Shown: positions 41,977 to 50,963, counted from the first letter of the stretch. The stretch: DNA of 64,000 bases from Blautia pseudococcoides (GCF_001689125.2 NZ_CP015405.2:4614501-4678500); one strand, 5' to 3'. Made by a program: numbers and translations. The notes: generated by a model from the sequence alone, not told the origin.

Positions 41977-43407
41977 ATGAAAACAAGTGAAGATGTGAGA
42001 AAACTGTGTGAAGAAAAGCAGATCCGTATGATAGACTTTAAAATGACAGATTTAAACGGACGGTGGCGCCATTTGACCATTCCTGTGGAACGTTTTGATG
42101 ATGACATTTTTGTCTATGGAATCGGATTTGACGGTTCTAATTATGGTTATGCTCCTATAGAAAAAAGCGATATGGTATTTATTCCAGACCCGGACACAGC
42201 TACCGTGGACCCTTTTGCAGAGATTCCCACACTGACTATGTGCGGAAATGTCTGCACCATCGGTGAAGACAAGAACCTGCCCTTTGACCAATATCCACGA
42301 AATGTTGCGCTCAAAGCAGTGGAATATATGCAGGAAGAGCAGATCGCGGACCGGATGGTGATCGGGCCGGAATTTGAATTTTATCTGCTGGACCATGTAA
42401 GTTATAGTGTCACACCTCAAAAGTGCAGCTACAGTATTGACACCAGGCAGGCGGAGTGGAACAGCGGCATAGATAATGGGCAGAACAACGGCTATCAGGT
42501 TCCGTATCAGGGTGGATACCACGCAGCGGCCCCCCAGGACGTGGGATATAATCTCAGAAGTAAAATGTGTATGCTCCTGGAGGAGTGGGGTGTCAAAGTA
42601 AAATATCATCACCACGAAGTGGGCGGTCCGGGTCAGATGGAAATTGAGGTTGAGCTGGGTGATATGGTGGAAATGGCAGATAAGACCATGATCGTAAAAT
42701 ATGTTTTGAAAAATGCGGCTGCGGCAGAGGGCAGAACCGTCACATTTATGCCGAAACCCATTCACAAAGAAGCCGGAAACGGTATGCATGTGCATATGCT
42801 GCTCATGAAAGACGGTGCTCCCATCTTTTACGATAAGGACGGATATTCAGGACTGAGCCACACTGCCCATTATTTTATCGGCGGATTACTCAAGCATATT
42901 GCCTCCCTGTGCGCATTTACCAACCCATCCACAAACTCCTTTAAACGTCTAGTGCCCGGTTATGAAGCACCTGTAACCATTGGATATGCAACTTCAAACA
43001 GGAGCGCGGTCATCCGTATACCGGCTTATGCCAAGAAACCGGAAGCCAAGAGATTTGAACTGCGCAACCCGGATGCAACAGCCAATCCATACTACGCATA
43101 TTCTGCCATTCTTATGGCAGGCCTGGATGGGATCAAGAATAAAATAGACCCGCGCCAACACGGATGGGGCCCCTTTGACTGCAATCTGTATTCCCTGTCA
43201 TCTGAGGAGCAGAAAAAGATACAGAGCCTGCCCCGTTCCATGGGAGAAGCTCTGGAAGCCCTCGAAAACGACCACGATTATCTCACCGCAGGCGGCGTCT
43301 TCCCGCAGCGCCTCATTGACATCTGGCTGGAGAAAAAGAAAAAAGAGCTGCAGGAAATTGAACAGATTCCAAGCCCCTCAGAATTTAAATATTATTATGA
43401 TCTATAA
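41977..43407 (+). CDS. glnA: Glutamine synthetase, type I
   Basis: ATG 41977 has GGGGGA 7 bases upstream; a frame from 41848 overlaps the previous gene. The 476-residue protein has the beta-grasp domain (IDFKMTDLNGRWRHLTIPV) and the catalytic domain with GPEFEFYLLD, VGGPGQMEIE, NGMHVHMLL and the NRSAVIRIPAY block. It makes glutamine from glutamate and ammonia. The adenylylation Tyr region of enteric enzymes is not obvious. No glnR or P-II gene adjoins it. Confidence 0.93.
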   Translation: MKTSEDVRKLCEEKQIRMIDFKMTDLNGRWRHLTIPVERFDDDIFVYGIGFDGSNYGYAPIEKSDMVFIPDPDTATVDPFAEIPTLTMCGNVCTIGEDKNLPFDQYPRNVALKAVEYMQEEQIADRMVIGPEFEFYLLDHVSYSVTPQKCSYSIDTRQAEWNSGIDNGQNNGYQVPYQGGYHAAAPQDVGYNLRSKMCMLLEEWGVKVKYHHHEVGGPGQMEIEVELGDMVEMADKTMIVKYVLKNAAAAEGRTVTFMPKPIHKEAGNGMHVHMLLMKDGAPIFYDKDGYSGLSHTAHYFIGGLLKHIASLCAFTNPSTNSFKRLVPGYEAPVTIGYATSNRSAVIRIPAYAKKPEAKRFELRNPDATANPYYAYSAILMAGLDGIKNKIDPRQHGWGPFDCNLYSLSSEEQKKIQSLPRSMGEALEALENDHDYLTAGGVFPQRLIDIWLEKKKKELQEIEQIPSPSEFKYYYDL

Positions 43408-43417
43408 ATAGCAGTAT

Positions 43418-43450
43418 CACAGGCGGGATTTCTTTGGGATTCCGCCTGTG
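43418..43450 (+). terminator. Hairpin after glnA
   Basis: CACAGGCGG (43418-43426) pairs with CCGCCTGTG (43442-43450), loop 15 bases. No T tract follows, so termination would be weak. Confidence 0.45.
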
Positions 43451-43510
43451 GTGCAAGAAAAGGTTTAGACGACATTTAGTTTACATAATTATGCGAGACG
43501 GAGGTACAGC

Positions 43511-43783
43511 ATGGAGAATACGGGAAACCAACCCAAACGTTTCTGCAGAAAGTGTCTTCTTCAGGATATGGATGAAGGGCAGTATTTTGATGACATGCGT
43601 AAATACATTGAAAATCTGGATGAGGAATTGAAGGTCTCCTCACAGCTCTATGACCGGAGACTTGGATTTTGCAGGGAATGTGATAATTTAATAAGTGGAA
43701 TGTGCAGAATCTGCGGATGCTTTGTGGAGATGCGGGCTGTCATGAAAAAGAACAACTGTCCCGGGATTCCGAAGAAGTGGTGA
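43511..43783 (+). CDS. DUF6171-like small Cys-rich protein
   Basis: A 90-residue protein with GGAGG upstream. Three CxxC units (FCRKCLLQDM, FCRECDNL, CRICGC) suggest a zinc-ribbon-type fold. It matches the DUF6171 type of small Lachnospiraceae proteins. The role is unknown. The next gene follows after 15 bases, so the two form an operon. Confidence 0.7.
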   Translation: MENTGNQPKRFCRKCLLQDMDEGQYFDDMRKYIENLDEELKVSSQLYDRRLGFCRECDNLISGMCRICGCFVEMRAVMKKNNCPGIPKKW

Positions 43784-43798
43784 GAAGGAGGACGCAGC

Positions 43799-44215
43799 AT
43801 GAGATTGGAAGAAGATTATGTCATGAGGATAATTAAGGATATGGTCAAGGCCCTGGCCTGTGTCATCTTTGGAAAGAGATTTACAGAGTATGAGGTGGAG
43901 GAAGAAAAAGCGGATGATACGGATTTTCTCTACCGTGAAATCATTGAGATGGCAGACAAGGGAAAGATCAATGAGGCGGAAAACATACTCCTTACAGATA
44001 TGGATCAGACTGACAAACGATACATGGAGATGGCTATGAGCTTTTATCTCCATATCAACCAATATACAGATGAATTTCTGGCCGCAAACGGCTACAGCAG
44101 ACAGGAAATTCTGGACGGTGTGGAAGCGCTGGCAGCGGCCAATGGTATCGAAGGTCTGGAGGAACTGTCTGATGATCTGTATTTGGACGGCCCTTCCGGG
44201 CAGGAAGAGCGCTAG
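43799..44215 (+). CDS. DUF6483-like cytoplasmic protein
   Basis: A 138-residue, acidic, all-helical protein (LEEDYVMRIIKDMVKALACV at the start, then TPR-like helices with MADKGKINEAENILL). It matches the DUF6483 type; function unknown. Its stop codon TAG at 44213-44215 is created by the left end of the inserted element described next; without the insertion it would be TAA at the same place. Confidence 0.7.
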   Translation: MRLEEDYVMRIIKDMVKALACVIFGKRFTEYEVEEEKADDTDFLYREIIEMADKGKINEAENILLTDMDQTDKRYMEMAMSFYLHINQYTDEFLAANGYSRQEILDGVEALAAANGIEGLEELSDDLYLDGPSGQEER

Positions 44216-44376
44216 AGTGTGTCAGAAAATTCATTCCCACAATGTGCACGTCCCACTTCGCGGTATATTTGGCCCCAATTCGGTCAACGTTGCCCGCTAC
44301 GCCTCCCTCATCGGGTCCAAATCTCCCATAAAGTGCCACGCACAGCTTGCCGAAAGCAATTTTCAGACACACTCTA
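44213..44376. mobile_element. 164-bp MITE with TA target duplication
   Basis: TAGAGTGTGTCAGAAAATT at the left (44213-44231) and its inverse AATTTTCAGACACACTCTA at the right match at 18 of 19 positions. The outer TA is duplicated, as in IS630/Tc1-mariner-type insertion. There is no transposase inside. The insertion lies exactly in the stop codon of the upstream gene. A full-length partner element is not in the window. Confidence 0.75.
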
Positions 44377-44422
44377 AGAGCGGTAAGGCGCGGTAGGAAT
44401 AAAATACGGAAGCATTGAGCGG

Positions 44423-44457
44423 AAATCGTCACTTTATAAAAGTTGGCGATTTTTTTA
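44423..44457 (+). terminator. Terminator upstream of the PadR operon
   Basis: AAATCGTCA (44423-44431) pairs with TGGCGATTT (44444-44452), with one G-T pair, followed by a run of T. Confidence 0.7.
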
Positions 44458-44487
44458 TACCCCAAAGAGAAAAACATAAAATACCTC

Positions 44488-44522
44488 TTGACACATTATA
44501 CTATGTAATGTATAGTGTAATG
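44488..44522 (+). promoter_or_regulatory. PadR-operon promoter with overlapping operator
   Basis: TTGACA (44488-44493), 17 bases, TATAGT (44511-44516). The spacer and -10 box lie within a 29-base dyad (44494-44522) with arms CATTAnACTAT and ATAGTnTAATG. PadR proteins bind such ATGTA/TACAT-rich dyads, so autorepression is very likely. Confidence 0.8.
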
Positions 44523-44539
44523 CATAAGGAGGCAATACA

Positions 44540-44863
44540 ATGGACACACAGCTAAAGAAGGGCTTCCTGGAATTTTGTGTTCTTGCGGTATTATACAAGA
44601 ATGATTCCTACGGATACCAGATCATTAAAGACATATCCGTATGTATTGAAATATCAGAATCAACCCTGTACCCCATATTAAAACGCCTGGAAGCAAACGG
44701 GCGTCTGGAGACATACTCGGTGGAGCACAACAGCCGCTTGCGTAAATACTACAGAATCACCGACGGGGGCAAGGAACATATCCAGGAGTTTTTACATGAC
44801 TGGCAGCAGGTAACAGATATATACGATTTTGTGAAGGGAGCAGTAGAAAATGAAGAAGGATGA
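44540..44863 (+). CDS. PadR-family transcriptional regulator
   Basis: A 107-residue protein with AGGAGG upstream. The winged helix shows GFLEFCVLAVLYKNDSYGYQI and STLYPILKRLEANGRLETY, the family signature. The short C-terminal helix would dimerise it. Its own promoter carries a dyad that fits the protein. The next gene starts inside its end, a typical PadR-DUF1700 operon that reports membrane or antibiotic stress. Confidence 0.92.
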   Translation: MDTQLKKGFLEFCVLAVLYKNDSYGYQIIKDISVCIEISESTLYPILKRLEANGRLETYSVEHNSRLRKYYRITDGGKEHIQEFLHDWQQVTDIYDFVKGAVENEEG

Positions 44864-45461
44864 ATTTCTAAGCAGTCTGGAGCGGCTGCTGCGGAGCCTG
44901 AAAAGGGAGGAACGGAATAGATTCCTATCCTATTATTCAGAGATGATCGCGGATTATATGGAGAACGGATGTGAAGAGGAGGAGGCTGTGCAGCGAATAG
45001 GGAATCCAGGTGAGATAGCACAGGAGATCCTGTCAGACAGAGACGCCCAGCCGCCCAAGCCCACACCCACGTGGATGAAGGCAGGGGTTATTGTATTATT
45101 GGTCCTGGGTTCTCCGCTTTGGGGAAGCCTGGTCCTTGTGGCTATTTGCTGTGCGCTTTCAGCCGTGATCATGGTATTATGTGCCTATGTGCTTATCTGG
45201 TGCATTCCTTTTATATGTGGTGTATTTAGTGTGTCCAGTCTTTTTTTAGCCCTGGTAAGCACAGTAGGTTCTGCTATATTGTTGTTCCAGGATACTGCCA
45301 CAGGTTTGGTGCAGATGGGACTGGGAATTCTGTTTGCAGGCGCTTTTCTGGTAACCACACTGCTTACCTGGGAAGTGGGTAAAAAATTTGTAGTGGTTAC
45401 TACAAAATTCAGCAGATGGCTTGCAGGACTGTTTCAGAAAAAGAGAGGTGTTAAAGCATGA
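44850..45461 (+). CDS. DUF1700 (HAAS) membrane protein
   Basis: A 203-residue protein whose start overlaps the PadR gene by 14 bases. The N-terminal helical domain (EFLSSLERLLRSLKREERNR, then EEEAVQRIGNPGEIAQEIL) is the HAAS fold seen in partners of PadR regulators. About four membrane helices follow. It probably links the regulator to the membrane, although its function is not known. Confidence 0.88.
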   Translation: MKKDEFLSSLERLLRSLKREERNRFLSYYSEMIADYMENGCEEEEAVQRIGNPGEIAQEILSDRDAQPPKPTPTWMKAGVIVLLVLGSPLWGSLVLVAICCALSAVIMVLCAYVLIWCIPFICGVFSVSSLFLALVSTVGSAILLFQDTATGLVQMGLGILFAGAFLVTTLLTWEVGKKFVVVTTKFSRWLAGLFQKKRGVKA

Positions 45462-45688
45462 AAATGAAATCATTTAAAAGCAAAATCCTGCTGGCTGGCG
45501 TTATTTTTATGCTGGCCGGAGCAGCTGTGGGACTTGTGGGATTCGGAATGACTGGATTTGAACCTAATAATTTATTAAAATGGAGTGAAAACAGATGGTA
45601 CCAGACCATCCACTATGAGCGAGGGAACTTCCATATAGGTATAAAGCTGAGAGATGGATTCTATATCACCAACTTTGGCTCTTTTTGA
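45458..45688 (+). CDS. Small membrane protein, possibly a truncated DUF4097-type third gene
   Basis: A 76-residue protein overlapping the DUF1700 gene by 4 bases (ATGA). It has one hydrophobic segment (ILLAGVIFMLAGAAVGLVGFG) and a short extracytoplasmic tail. In related operons the third gene usually encodes a larger DUF4097-type beta-strand protein with a similar start. Here the frame ends in NFGSF soon after, so it may be a shortened version. It looks expressed because of the coupling. Confidence 0.6.
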   Translation: MKMKSFKSKILLAGVIFMLAGAAVGLVGFGMTGFEPNNLLKWSENRWYQTIHYERGNFHIGIKLRDGFYITNFGSF

Positions 45689-45700
45689 TGGCTGTGAGCA

Positions 45701-46327
45701 TCAGTTTTCCATGTTCTTATAATAGAAAACCGCAAGCTGCGTCCTGTCACGCAGACTCAGTTTATCTAATATTGCACTTAAATAATTCCGCACAGTGCCT
45801 TCGCTGAGGTAAAGGCTCTGTGCGATTTCTTTATTATTCAGGCCTTTTGCCACCAGCTCAATGACATCCATTTCCCGGTCTAATATCCCATATCTGCTCA
45901 AATCCATGCTTCCGGATCTTTCCATCATTTTCGGAATCCGGGTAACAATTTCGCTGCCGAACACACTCTGCCCGGACATGACAGAGCGCAGAGCCGGAGC
46001 AATGGTTTCAATATCCTGTTTGATCAGATAACCTTTGGCACCAATGCGCAGAGCCCGCACAATGTACTCGTCGTCTGAAAAGGTGGTCAGGAACAGGATT
46101 CTGGCCTCCGGATGTTTTTCCAAAATCTCCGCCCCTGCATCCAGACCGGAAAAGTCCCCCATCTGAATATCCATAAGCAGAATATCCGGCCTCATGTCCT
46201 CGTACAGACGGACCGCCGCCTCCCCGCTGTTTCCGGAAGCGCATACTTCAATATCAGGCTCTGCCTGCAGAATTGTTTTCAATGAAATGCAGACAAAAGG
46301 GTCATCATCAACAATTATAACTTTCAT
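45701..46327 (-). CDS. NarL/LuxR-type response regulator, LnrK-like
   Basis: A 208-residue protein. The receiver domain has DD at 7-8 and the phosphoacceptor Asp53 in ILLMDIQMG. The C-terminal LuxR helix-turn-helix has VIELVAKGLNNKEIAQSLYL and GTVRNYLSAIL. It is the partner of the kinase encoded just upstream on the same strand. Two TGACA/TGTCA dyads before the divergent ABC genes are likely targets. The layout matches the LnrJK-LnrLMN and DesKR-like families. Confidence 0.9.
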   Translation of the reverse strand: MKVIIVDDDPFVCISLKTILQAEPDIEVCASGNSGEAAVRLYEDMRPDILLMDIQMGDFSGLDAGAEILEKHPEARILFLTTFSDDEYIVRALRIGAKGYLIKQDIETIAPALRSVMSGQSVFGSEIVTRIPKMMERSGSMDLSRYGILDREMDVIELVAKGLNNKEIAQSLYLSEGTVRNYLSAILDKLSLRDRTQLAVFYYKNMEN

Positions 46328-46354
46328 ATCAATACCTCACTTCTGTTATCCGTG

Positions 46355-47434
46355 TTATTTTGAAACCTGCTCGCTCTGTTTAGGAATGGAAATAAAAATA
46401 CGGAACCCATTCTTGTTCTCCGTCCTGAAAATGCCGTGAAAATCCTCCACTCTCTCCCTCATATTCATAAGTCCGATACCGACGGAATCGGATACGGCTG
46501 TCTGGGTACCATTGTCCTGAATGATGAGCTGGTAGAATCCGGGATGTTCCAGCACGGAGACGGAAGCTTCTGTTGCATTGCTGTGCCTGGAAATGTTAGA
46601 CAGGGCCTCTCTTACAATGGCGATCACGCAGTATTTCAACTCTTTGGACTCAATCCTGGCGCTGTAGTCCAGTGCCGCGGGACAGAAGGTAAATTCCCGG
46701 GTCAGGCGTGAGAGTACCATCTGCAGGTCCACAGATTCCTCATATAGATTATGCACACTGCTCCGCACATTGTTCATGGCGTCATCCAGTGTGGATTTAA
46801 CAGCGGAAAGCTGTGCGGCCAGCTCCTCCTGTTCTTTCCACACAACCTGCATGGCCCGTATCTGGAAGAGGGAACGAGTGAGAAGATGACCTACATTGTC
46901 ATGGATCTCCCTGGCGATCCGGTTTCGCTCGGTGAGGGTTGCCAGTTGGATCTCATACTCCTGTTTTTCCATAAGTTCCCTGTTCTTCTGCTCCAGATAA
47001 AGGGATTCCTCACGGGTGCTGTCCTGGGAGTTGTGAAATTCCGTCATCATATTTTCATATTCTATCGTCCGCCGGGAGATGTAGACTGCAAGCACCCCTG
47101 TCATGAGGTTCAGAAAAAAGGCCGATACGGTGAAATTGTGAAAATGGTACAGGTATGCCGGGACCCAGGCAAGCTGCAGAACCCTTTTCCGGGAGCGCTG
47201 ACAGTCATAGTAAATAACCGGAAGAAAGACTGCCAGACCGGGGTAGAACAGGGAGACAGCGATACAGATCCCACACAGATGATCCCGGGCCCGTTCCCGG
47301 TCCAGAAAGGAAATGAGCGCGGTTACACTGAGTGATAAAAGCAGGGCTGAGATAAGAGGAGTAATAATAGCATAGCCTGCAAGAGTCAGGGTGCAAAATA
47401 TAAAAATAAAGGATTTATCCCACAGACGCCTCAT
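46355..47434 (-). CDS. NarL-class sensor histidine kinase, LnrJ-like
   Basis: I start at 47434 (MRRLWDKSFIFIFC) with AAGGGGGCGG upstream; the open frame continues far upstream across the divergent ABC gene, but that part is a shadow. The 359-residue protein has about five N-terminal helices and no large external domain, so it senses within the membrane. The HisKA_3 site is NRIAREIHDNVGHLLTRSL, with the ATP-binding blocks NISRHSNA and GIGLMNMRERV. Kinases of this kind sense membrane-active antibiotics or lipid state. Confidence 0.88.
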   Translation of the reverse strand: MRRLWDKSFIFIFCTLTLAGYAIITPLISALLLSLSVTALISFLDRERARDHLCGICIAVSLFYPGLAVFLPVIYYDCQRSRKRVLQLAWVPAYLYHFHNFTVSAFFLNLMTGVLAVYISRRTIEYENMMTEFHNSQDSTREESLYLEQKNRELMEKQEYEIQLATLTERNRIAREIHDNVGHLLTRSLFQIRAMQVVWKEQEELAAQLSAVKSTLDDAMNNVRSSVHNLYEESVDLQMVLSRLTREFTFCPAALDYSARIESKELKYCVIAIVREALSNISRHSNATEASVSVLEHPGFYQLIIQDNGTQTAVSDSVGIGLMNMRERVEDFHGIFRTENKNGFRIFISIPKQSEQVSK

Positions 47435-47534
47435 ATGTCCGCCCCCTTTCCCGGAGTGTGTGTTAAGATTTATCAATGCTTGTAGTAAGAGTGTATCACA
47501 GGATTGTATAAAAAGTAAGGTGCAGCAGGAAGAA

Positions 47535-47609
47535 ATGACAAATGTCATATACAGCGGCCTGTATTTATGACACCGCTCACTGTCAGGGGTGGAACAAAAT
47601 TGGTAGAAT
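47535..47609 (+). promoter_or_regulatory. ABC-operon promoter with two response-regulator dyads
   Basis: ATGACA-AA-TGTCAT (47535-47548) is a perfect dyad. ATGACA-8-TGTCA (47567-47585) is a second. TAGAAT (47604-47609) is the -10 box, with TGTCAG (47581-47586) at the -35 place, 17 bases away. A poor -35 box under an operator fits activation by the neighbouring response regulator. Confidence 0.65.
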
Positions 47610-47641
47610 GAAGGCAGATAAGAAAAAGGGGAGGATGACCT

Positions 47642-48574
47642 ATGATTATAGAAGTAAACAATCTTGTAAAACGGTATAAGGATCTGGTGGCTCTGGACCA
47701 TTTTAATCTTCAGGTAAAGAAAGGAGAGATATACGGTCTGCTTGGGCCAAACGGCAGCGGCAAGACAACTGCCATCAACTGTATGCTGGCCCTGCTCAAA
47801 TACGATAAAGGGGAGATCCGGCTTTTCGGAGAGATCATGGCGCCGGACAACCGGGCAGTGAAACAGAGAATCGGTGTTGTGATGCAGAATGTAGCAGTAT
47901 TCAATGAACTGACCGTTTATGAGAATATAGACTATTTCTGCGGTATGTATGTGCCGGAAAAGACGAAAAGAAAGGCTTTGGTAGAGGAGGCCATGGAATT
48001 TACGGATATAAAAGATTTCAGGAAATTCCAGCCCGGAAAGCTCAGCGGCGGCCTTCTGAGACGTCTGAATATTGCCTGCGGTATTGCCCATAAGCCGGAG
48101 CTGATCTTTATGGATGAACCGACTGTAGCAGTTGACCCACAGAGCAGAAACAGCATTCTGGAGGGCATTAAAATGCTGAACCGAAACGGTGCCACTGTTA
48201 TCTATACCACCCACTATATGGAAGAGGTGGAGCAGATATGCTCCCGCATTATGATCATGGATAAAGGCAGGGAGATCGCTTCCGGCACCAAAGAGGAGCT
48301 GAAGGGCCTGATCCGTACAGGTGAGAAGATCACTATAGAATTATCAGAACTTCCGTCGGAGATCATGGCGAAAATACAGAAAGTGGAAGGTGTACTGGAA
48401 GCGGAATATGCAGGGAATCTTTTGAAGGTGCAGTGCGAGAGCGGAGGCCACAGTCTCATTACGCTGCTGGATATTCTGCGGAAAAATAAGATATATTTCG
48501 GCAGGATATTTTCAGAGCCGCCTACATTAAACGATGTTTTCCTGGAAATCACAGGAAAAGAGCTGAGGGATTAG
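47642..48574 (+). CDS. ABC exporter ATP-binding protein, LnrL-like
   Basis: A 310-residue protein with GGGGAGG upstream. Walker A is GLLGPNGSGKTTAINCML, the signature is LSGGLLRRLNIACG, Walker B is LIFMDEPTVAVDP and the His-loop is TTHYMEEVEQ. The C-terminal extension is common in drug or lipopeptide exporters. With the two permeases downstream and the divergent two-component genes it resembles LnrLMN, which gives resistance to linear polyene antibiotics. Confidence 0.92.
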   Translation: MIIEVNNLVKRYKDLVALDHFNLQVKKGEIYGLLGPNGSGKTTAINCMLALLKYDKGEIRLFGEIMAPDNRAVKQRIGVVMQNVAVFNELTVYENIDYFCGMYVPEKTKRKALVEEAMEFTDIKDFRKFQPGKLSGGLLRRLNIACGIAHKPELIFMDEPTVAVDPQSRNSILEGIKMLNRNGATVIYTTHYMEEVEQICSRIMIMDKGREIASGTKEELKGLIRTGEKITIELSELPSEIMAKIQKVEGVLEAEYAGNLLKVQCESGGHSLITLLDILRKNKIYFGRIFSEPPTLNDVFLEITGKELRD

Positions 48575-48585
48575 GGGGGATGGAT

Positions 48586-49725
48586 ATGTTCTGGAATATT
48601 TACAGTAAGCGTTTACTCAGTTCCATTCGGAACAAGGATCAGCTTATTTGGATTTGGGCCTTTCCGCTGATCATGGCGACCCTGTTTTATTTCTGCCTGT
48701 CATCCGTGTCACAGTCAGACAATTTGGAGTCTGTTCCGGTGGGCGTGGTTACTGATACCGCCTATGAGGAAGACCAGATGTTCAATCAGGTCTTGGAACA
48801 GGTGGGCAGCGGGGAGGATGCCATACTGAAGGTGACGGAATATGCGCAGAGGGACAAAGCGGACAGTGCGCTGGAGAAGGGAGACATTGACGGATATATT
48901 CTTATCAGGGAAAATATCCCCCAGCTTGTAGTGAAGCAGGACGGCATAAACCAGACAATCCTGAAAAGCTTTCTGGACCGCTATGTGCAGACAGAGGGAA
49001 ATATAAGGTCCATAATGGAAAAGAATCCGGATTATGCCCTTGATTTTGAGGGGATCATGGGAGGAGATACCCTGACAGAGGAAATATCCCTCTCCTCGCA
49101 GCCCTATTCCCCGGTGGTGAACTTTTATTATGCCCTGATCGCAATGATATGCATGTACGGCGGTATGCAGGGGCTTACAAGTATCACATATCTGCAGGGA
49201 AACCTGTCCGCTCTGGGAGCCAGGCGCATGATGGCACCCCTTGGCAGGATCCGTGTGATTTTTTACGACCTGCTGGCCAGTGCAACGGTGCATATAATGA
49301 GCCTGTTGTTTCTATTGTTTTATATTACGGTTATTCTGAGAGTGGATTTTGGGGACCGGCTGCCTCTTCTCGTTCTCACGTGTCTGGCAGGCACTATCCT
49401 GGGTGTGGCGTTCGGTACGGCTATAAGCTGTCTGACTAAACTGGGAGAGAATATGAAAGTTGGAATTCTGGTATCCATTACTATGTTCTGCTGTTTTGGG
49501 GCAGGCATGATGGTTTCAGGCATGAAATATATTGTGGACCAGCATATGCCCATTATCTCCTGGCTGAACCCTGCGGCAAGGATATCAGATGCTTTTTACT
49601 GCCTGTACTATTTTGACGACTATCAGAGATACTGCCAGAACATAGCTGTGATACTGGCAATGGCAGCCGGAATGTTTCTGCTGTCAGCATTTTCTTTAAG
49701 GAGGCAGAATTATGAGAGTATTTAA
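48586..49725 (+). CDS. ABC-2 permease, LnrM-like
   Basis: I choose ATG 48586, 6 bases after AGGGGGG; the ATG at 48580 touches that site. The 379-residue protein has a first helix (WAFPLIMATLFYFCLS), an external domain of about 150 residues and five more helices, as in ABC-2 family exporters. It forms the channel with the next gene product. Confidence 0.88.
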   Translation: MFWNIYSKRLLSSIRNKDQLIWIWAFPLIMATLFYFCLSSVSQSDNLESVPVGVVTDTAYEEDQMFNQVLEQVGSGEDAILKVTEYAQRDKADSALEKGDIDGYILIRENIPQLVVKQDGINQTILKSFLDRYVQTEGNIRSIMEKNPDYALDFEGIMGGDTLTEEISLSSQPYSPVVNFYYALIAMICMYGGMQGLTSITYLQGNLSALGARRMMAPLGRIRVIFYDLLASATVHIMSLLFLLFYITVILRVDFGDRLPLLVLTCLAGTILGVAFGTAISCLTKLGENMKVGILVSITMFCCFGAGMMVSGMKYIVDQHMPIISWLNPAARISDAFYCLYYFDDYQRYCQNIAVILAMAAGMFLLSAFSLRRQNYESI

Positions 49726-50923
49726 GGTGTGTCTGTTGGTGATCAGACGCAGGATGGTCATGTTTGCCACTTATTTTATCATATTTATCGGCGTATCTAT
49801 TATGCTCTCACAGTTTAGCAGACAGAGCTACAGCAGTGTATTTGAGGAGAGCCGCCCTGCGTTCACAGTGATAAACAGAGATAAAGAAACAATTTATACG
49901 GAAAAAATGATGGATTTTTTAAAGGAGCATGGAACTTATGTGCCTCTTGAAGATGATATGGAAGCCATTCAGGATGCCAGATTTAACGAGGCAGTCAGCT
50001 ATATCCTGATCATCCCGGAGGGGTTCCAGGATGCCCTGAAGGATCAGAAACCGGTCAAATTACTGGAAAATATGATACAGGACTCTGCCAGTGGATATCA
50101 GATGAGTAGTTATGTCAACCAGTATTGGGGCTATATACAGACCAGGGAAAAGATAGAGGAGAATCCGGACAGAGAGAAAATTGCAGATGAGGTATCAGAA
50201 CTTTTAAACAGAAGTGTCAGCGTGGAAAAACGCCAGTATTTGAAGACACAGCCCGTCTCCGAGGGATTTAAGGCTCAATATCAGGTGGCGCCGTATATCA
50301 TTTTGGTTATCTGTGTTCTCTGCATTACCTCCATATTTCTCAGCTTCCAGAGGCCGGATATTCGTATGAGGAATCTGTGCGGGCCTTTGAAACCATTTAC
50401 ACGGCTGTGGCAGATGGGATTGGGATGTTCATGTGTTGGGATTGTATTTTGGATCATACTTACAGCCGCAGGACTTTTCCTATATTATGATTCGGTGAAG
50501 GACATGGATATCAGGATCACAGGCCTGATCCTGCTGAACAACTTTATCATGCTTTTGCTTGCTATGGCAGTCTCGGTGCTGGCATCCCTCTTTGTCAGGG
50601 ATACGAATATGCAGAATGCGGCAGCCAATATACTGGCCCTGGGCCTGTCTTTCCTGGGGGGAGCATTTGTGCCCATCAGCATTATGGGGGACAGCGTTCT
50701 GAAAGTTGCCAGATGCCTGCCCGTATACTGGTACGAAGAATGCCTGGATGAAATCAGCGGCCTGACTGGATTCGGCATGGAGAATCTGCTTCCGGTGTGG
50801 AAGTGTATGGGGATCCTTCTGGGATTCACAATAGCAGTCCTCTGTGTTACGCTGGCAGTAAATAAGCAGAAAAGCGGTGCGGAGGAGTCCTTCGGAACCA
50901 CAAAGACAGAGATAGGGATGTAA
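49712..50923 (+). CDS. ABC-2 permease, LnrN-like
   Basis: A 403-residue protein starting inside the end of the previous gene, with AAGGAGG upstream. One N-terminal helix (MFATYFIIFIGVSIMLSQF), an external domain (about 40-185) and five further helices match the ABC-2 layout. It ends the exporter operon. Confidence 0.88.
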   Translation: MRVFKVCLLVIRRRMVMFATYFIIFIGVSIMLSQFSRQSYSSVFEESRPAFTVINRDKETIYTEKMMDFLKEHGTYVPLEDDMEAIQDARFNEAVSYILIIPEGFQDALKDQKPVKLLENMIQDSASGYQMSSYVNQYWGYIQTREKIEENPDREKIADEVSELLNRSVSVEKRQYLKTQPVSEGFKAQYQVAPYIILVICVLCITSIFLSFQRPDIRMRNLCGPLKPFTRLWQMGLGCSCVGIVFWIILTAAGLFLYYDSVKDMDIRITGLILLNNFIMLLLAMAVSVLASLFVRDTNMQNAAANILALGLSFLGGAFVPISIMGDSVLKVARCLPVYWYEECLDEISGLTGFGMENLLPVWKCMGILLGFTIAVLCVTLAVNKQKSGAEESFGTTKTEIGM

Positions 50924-50929
50924 CAGTAA

Positions 50930-50963
50930 AGCCGCCGTTTTTCAAAAAAGAAAACCGGCGGCT
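50930..50963. terminator. Bidirectional terminator after the exporter operon
   Basis: AGCCGCCG (50930-50937) pairs with CGGCGGCT (50956-50963). T and A runs lie inside the arms. It overlaps the stop of the convergent permease gene. Confidence 0.65.

Noticed and set aside
46355..48214. A single 619-residue minus-strand protein
   Set aside because: Only the part from 47434 has a ribosome site and kinase helices. The rest is the reverse of the ABC ATPase gene.
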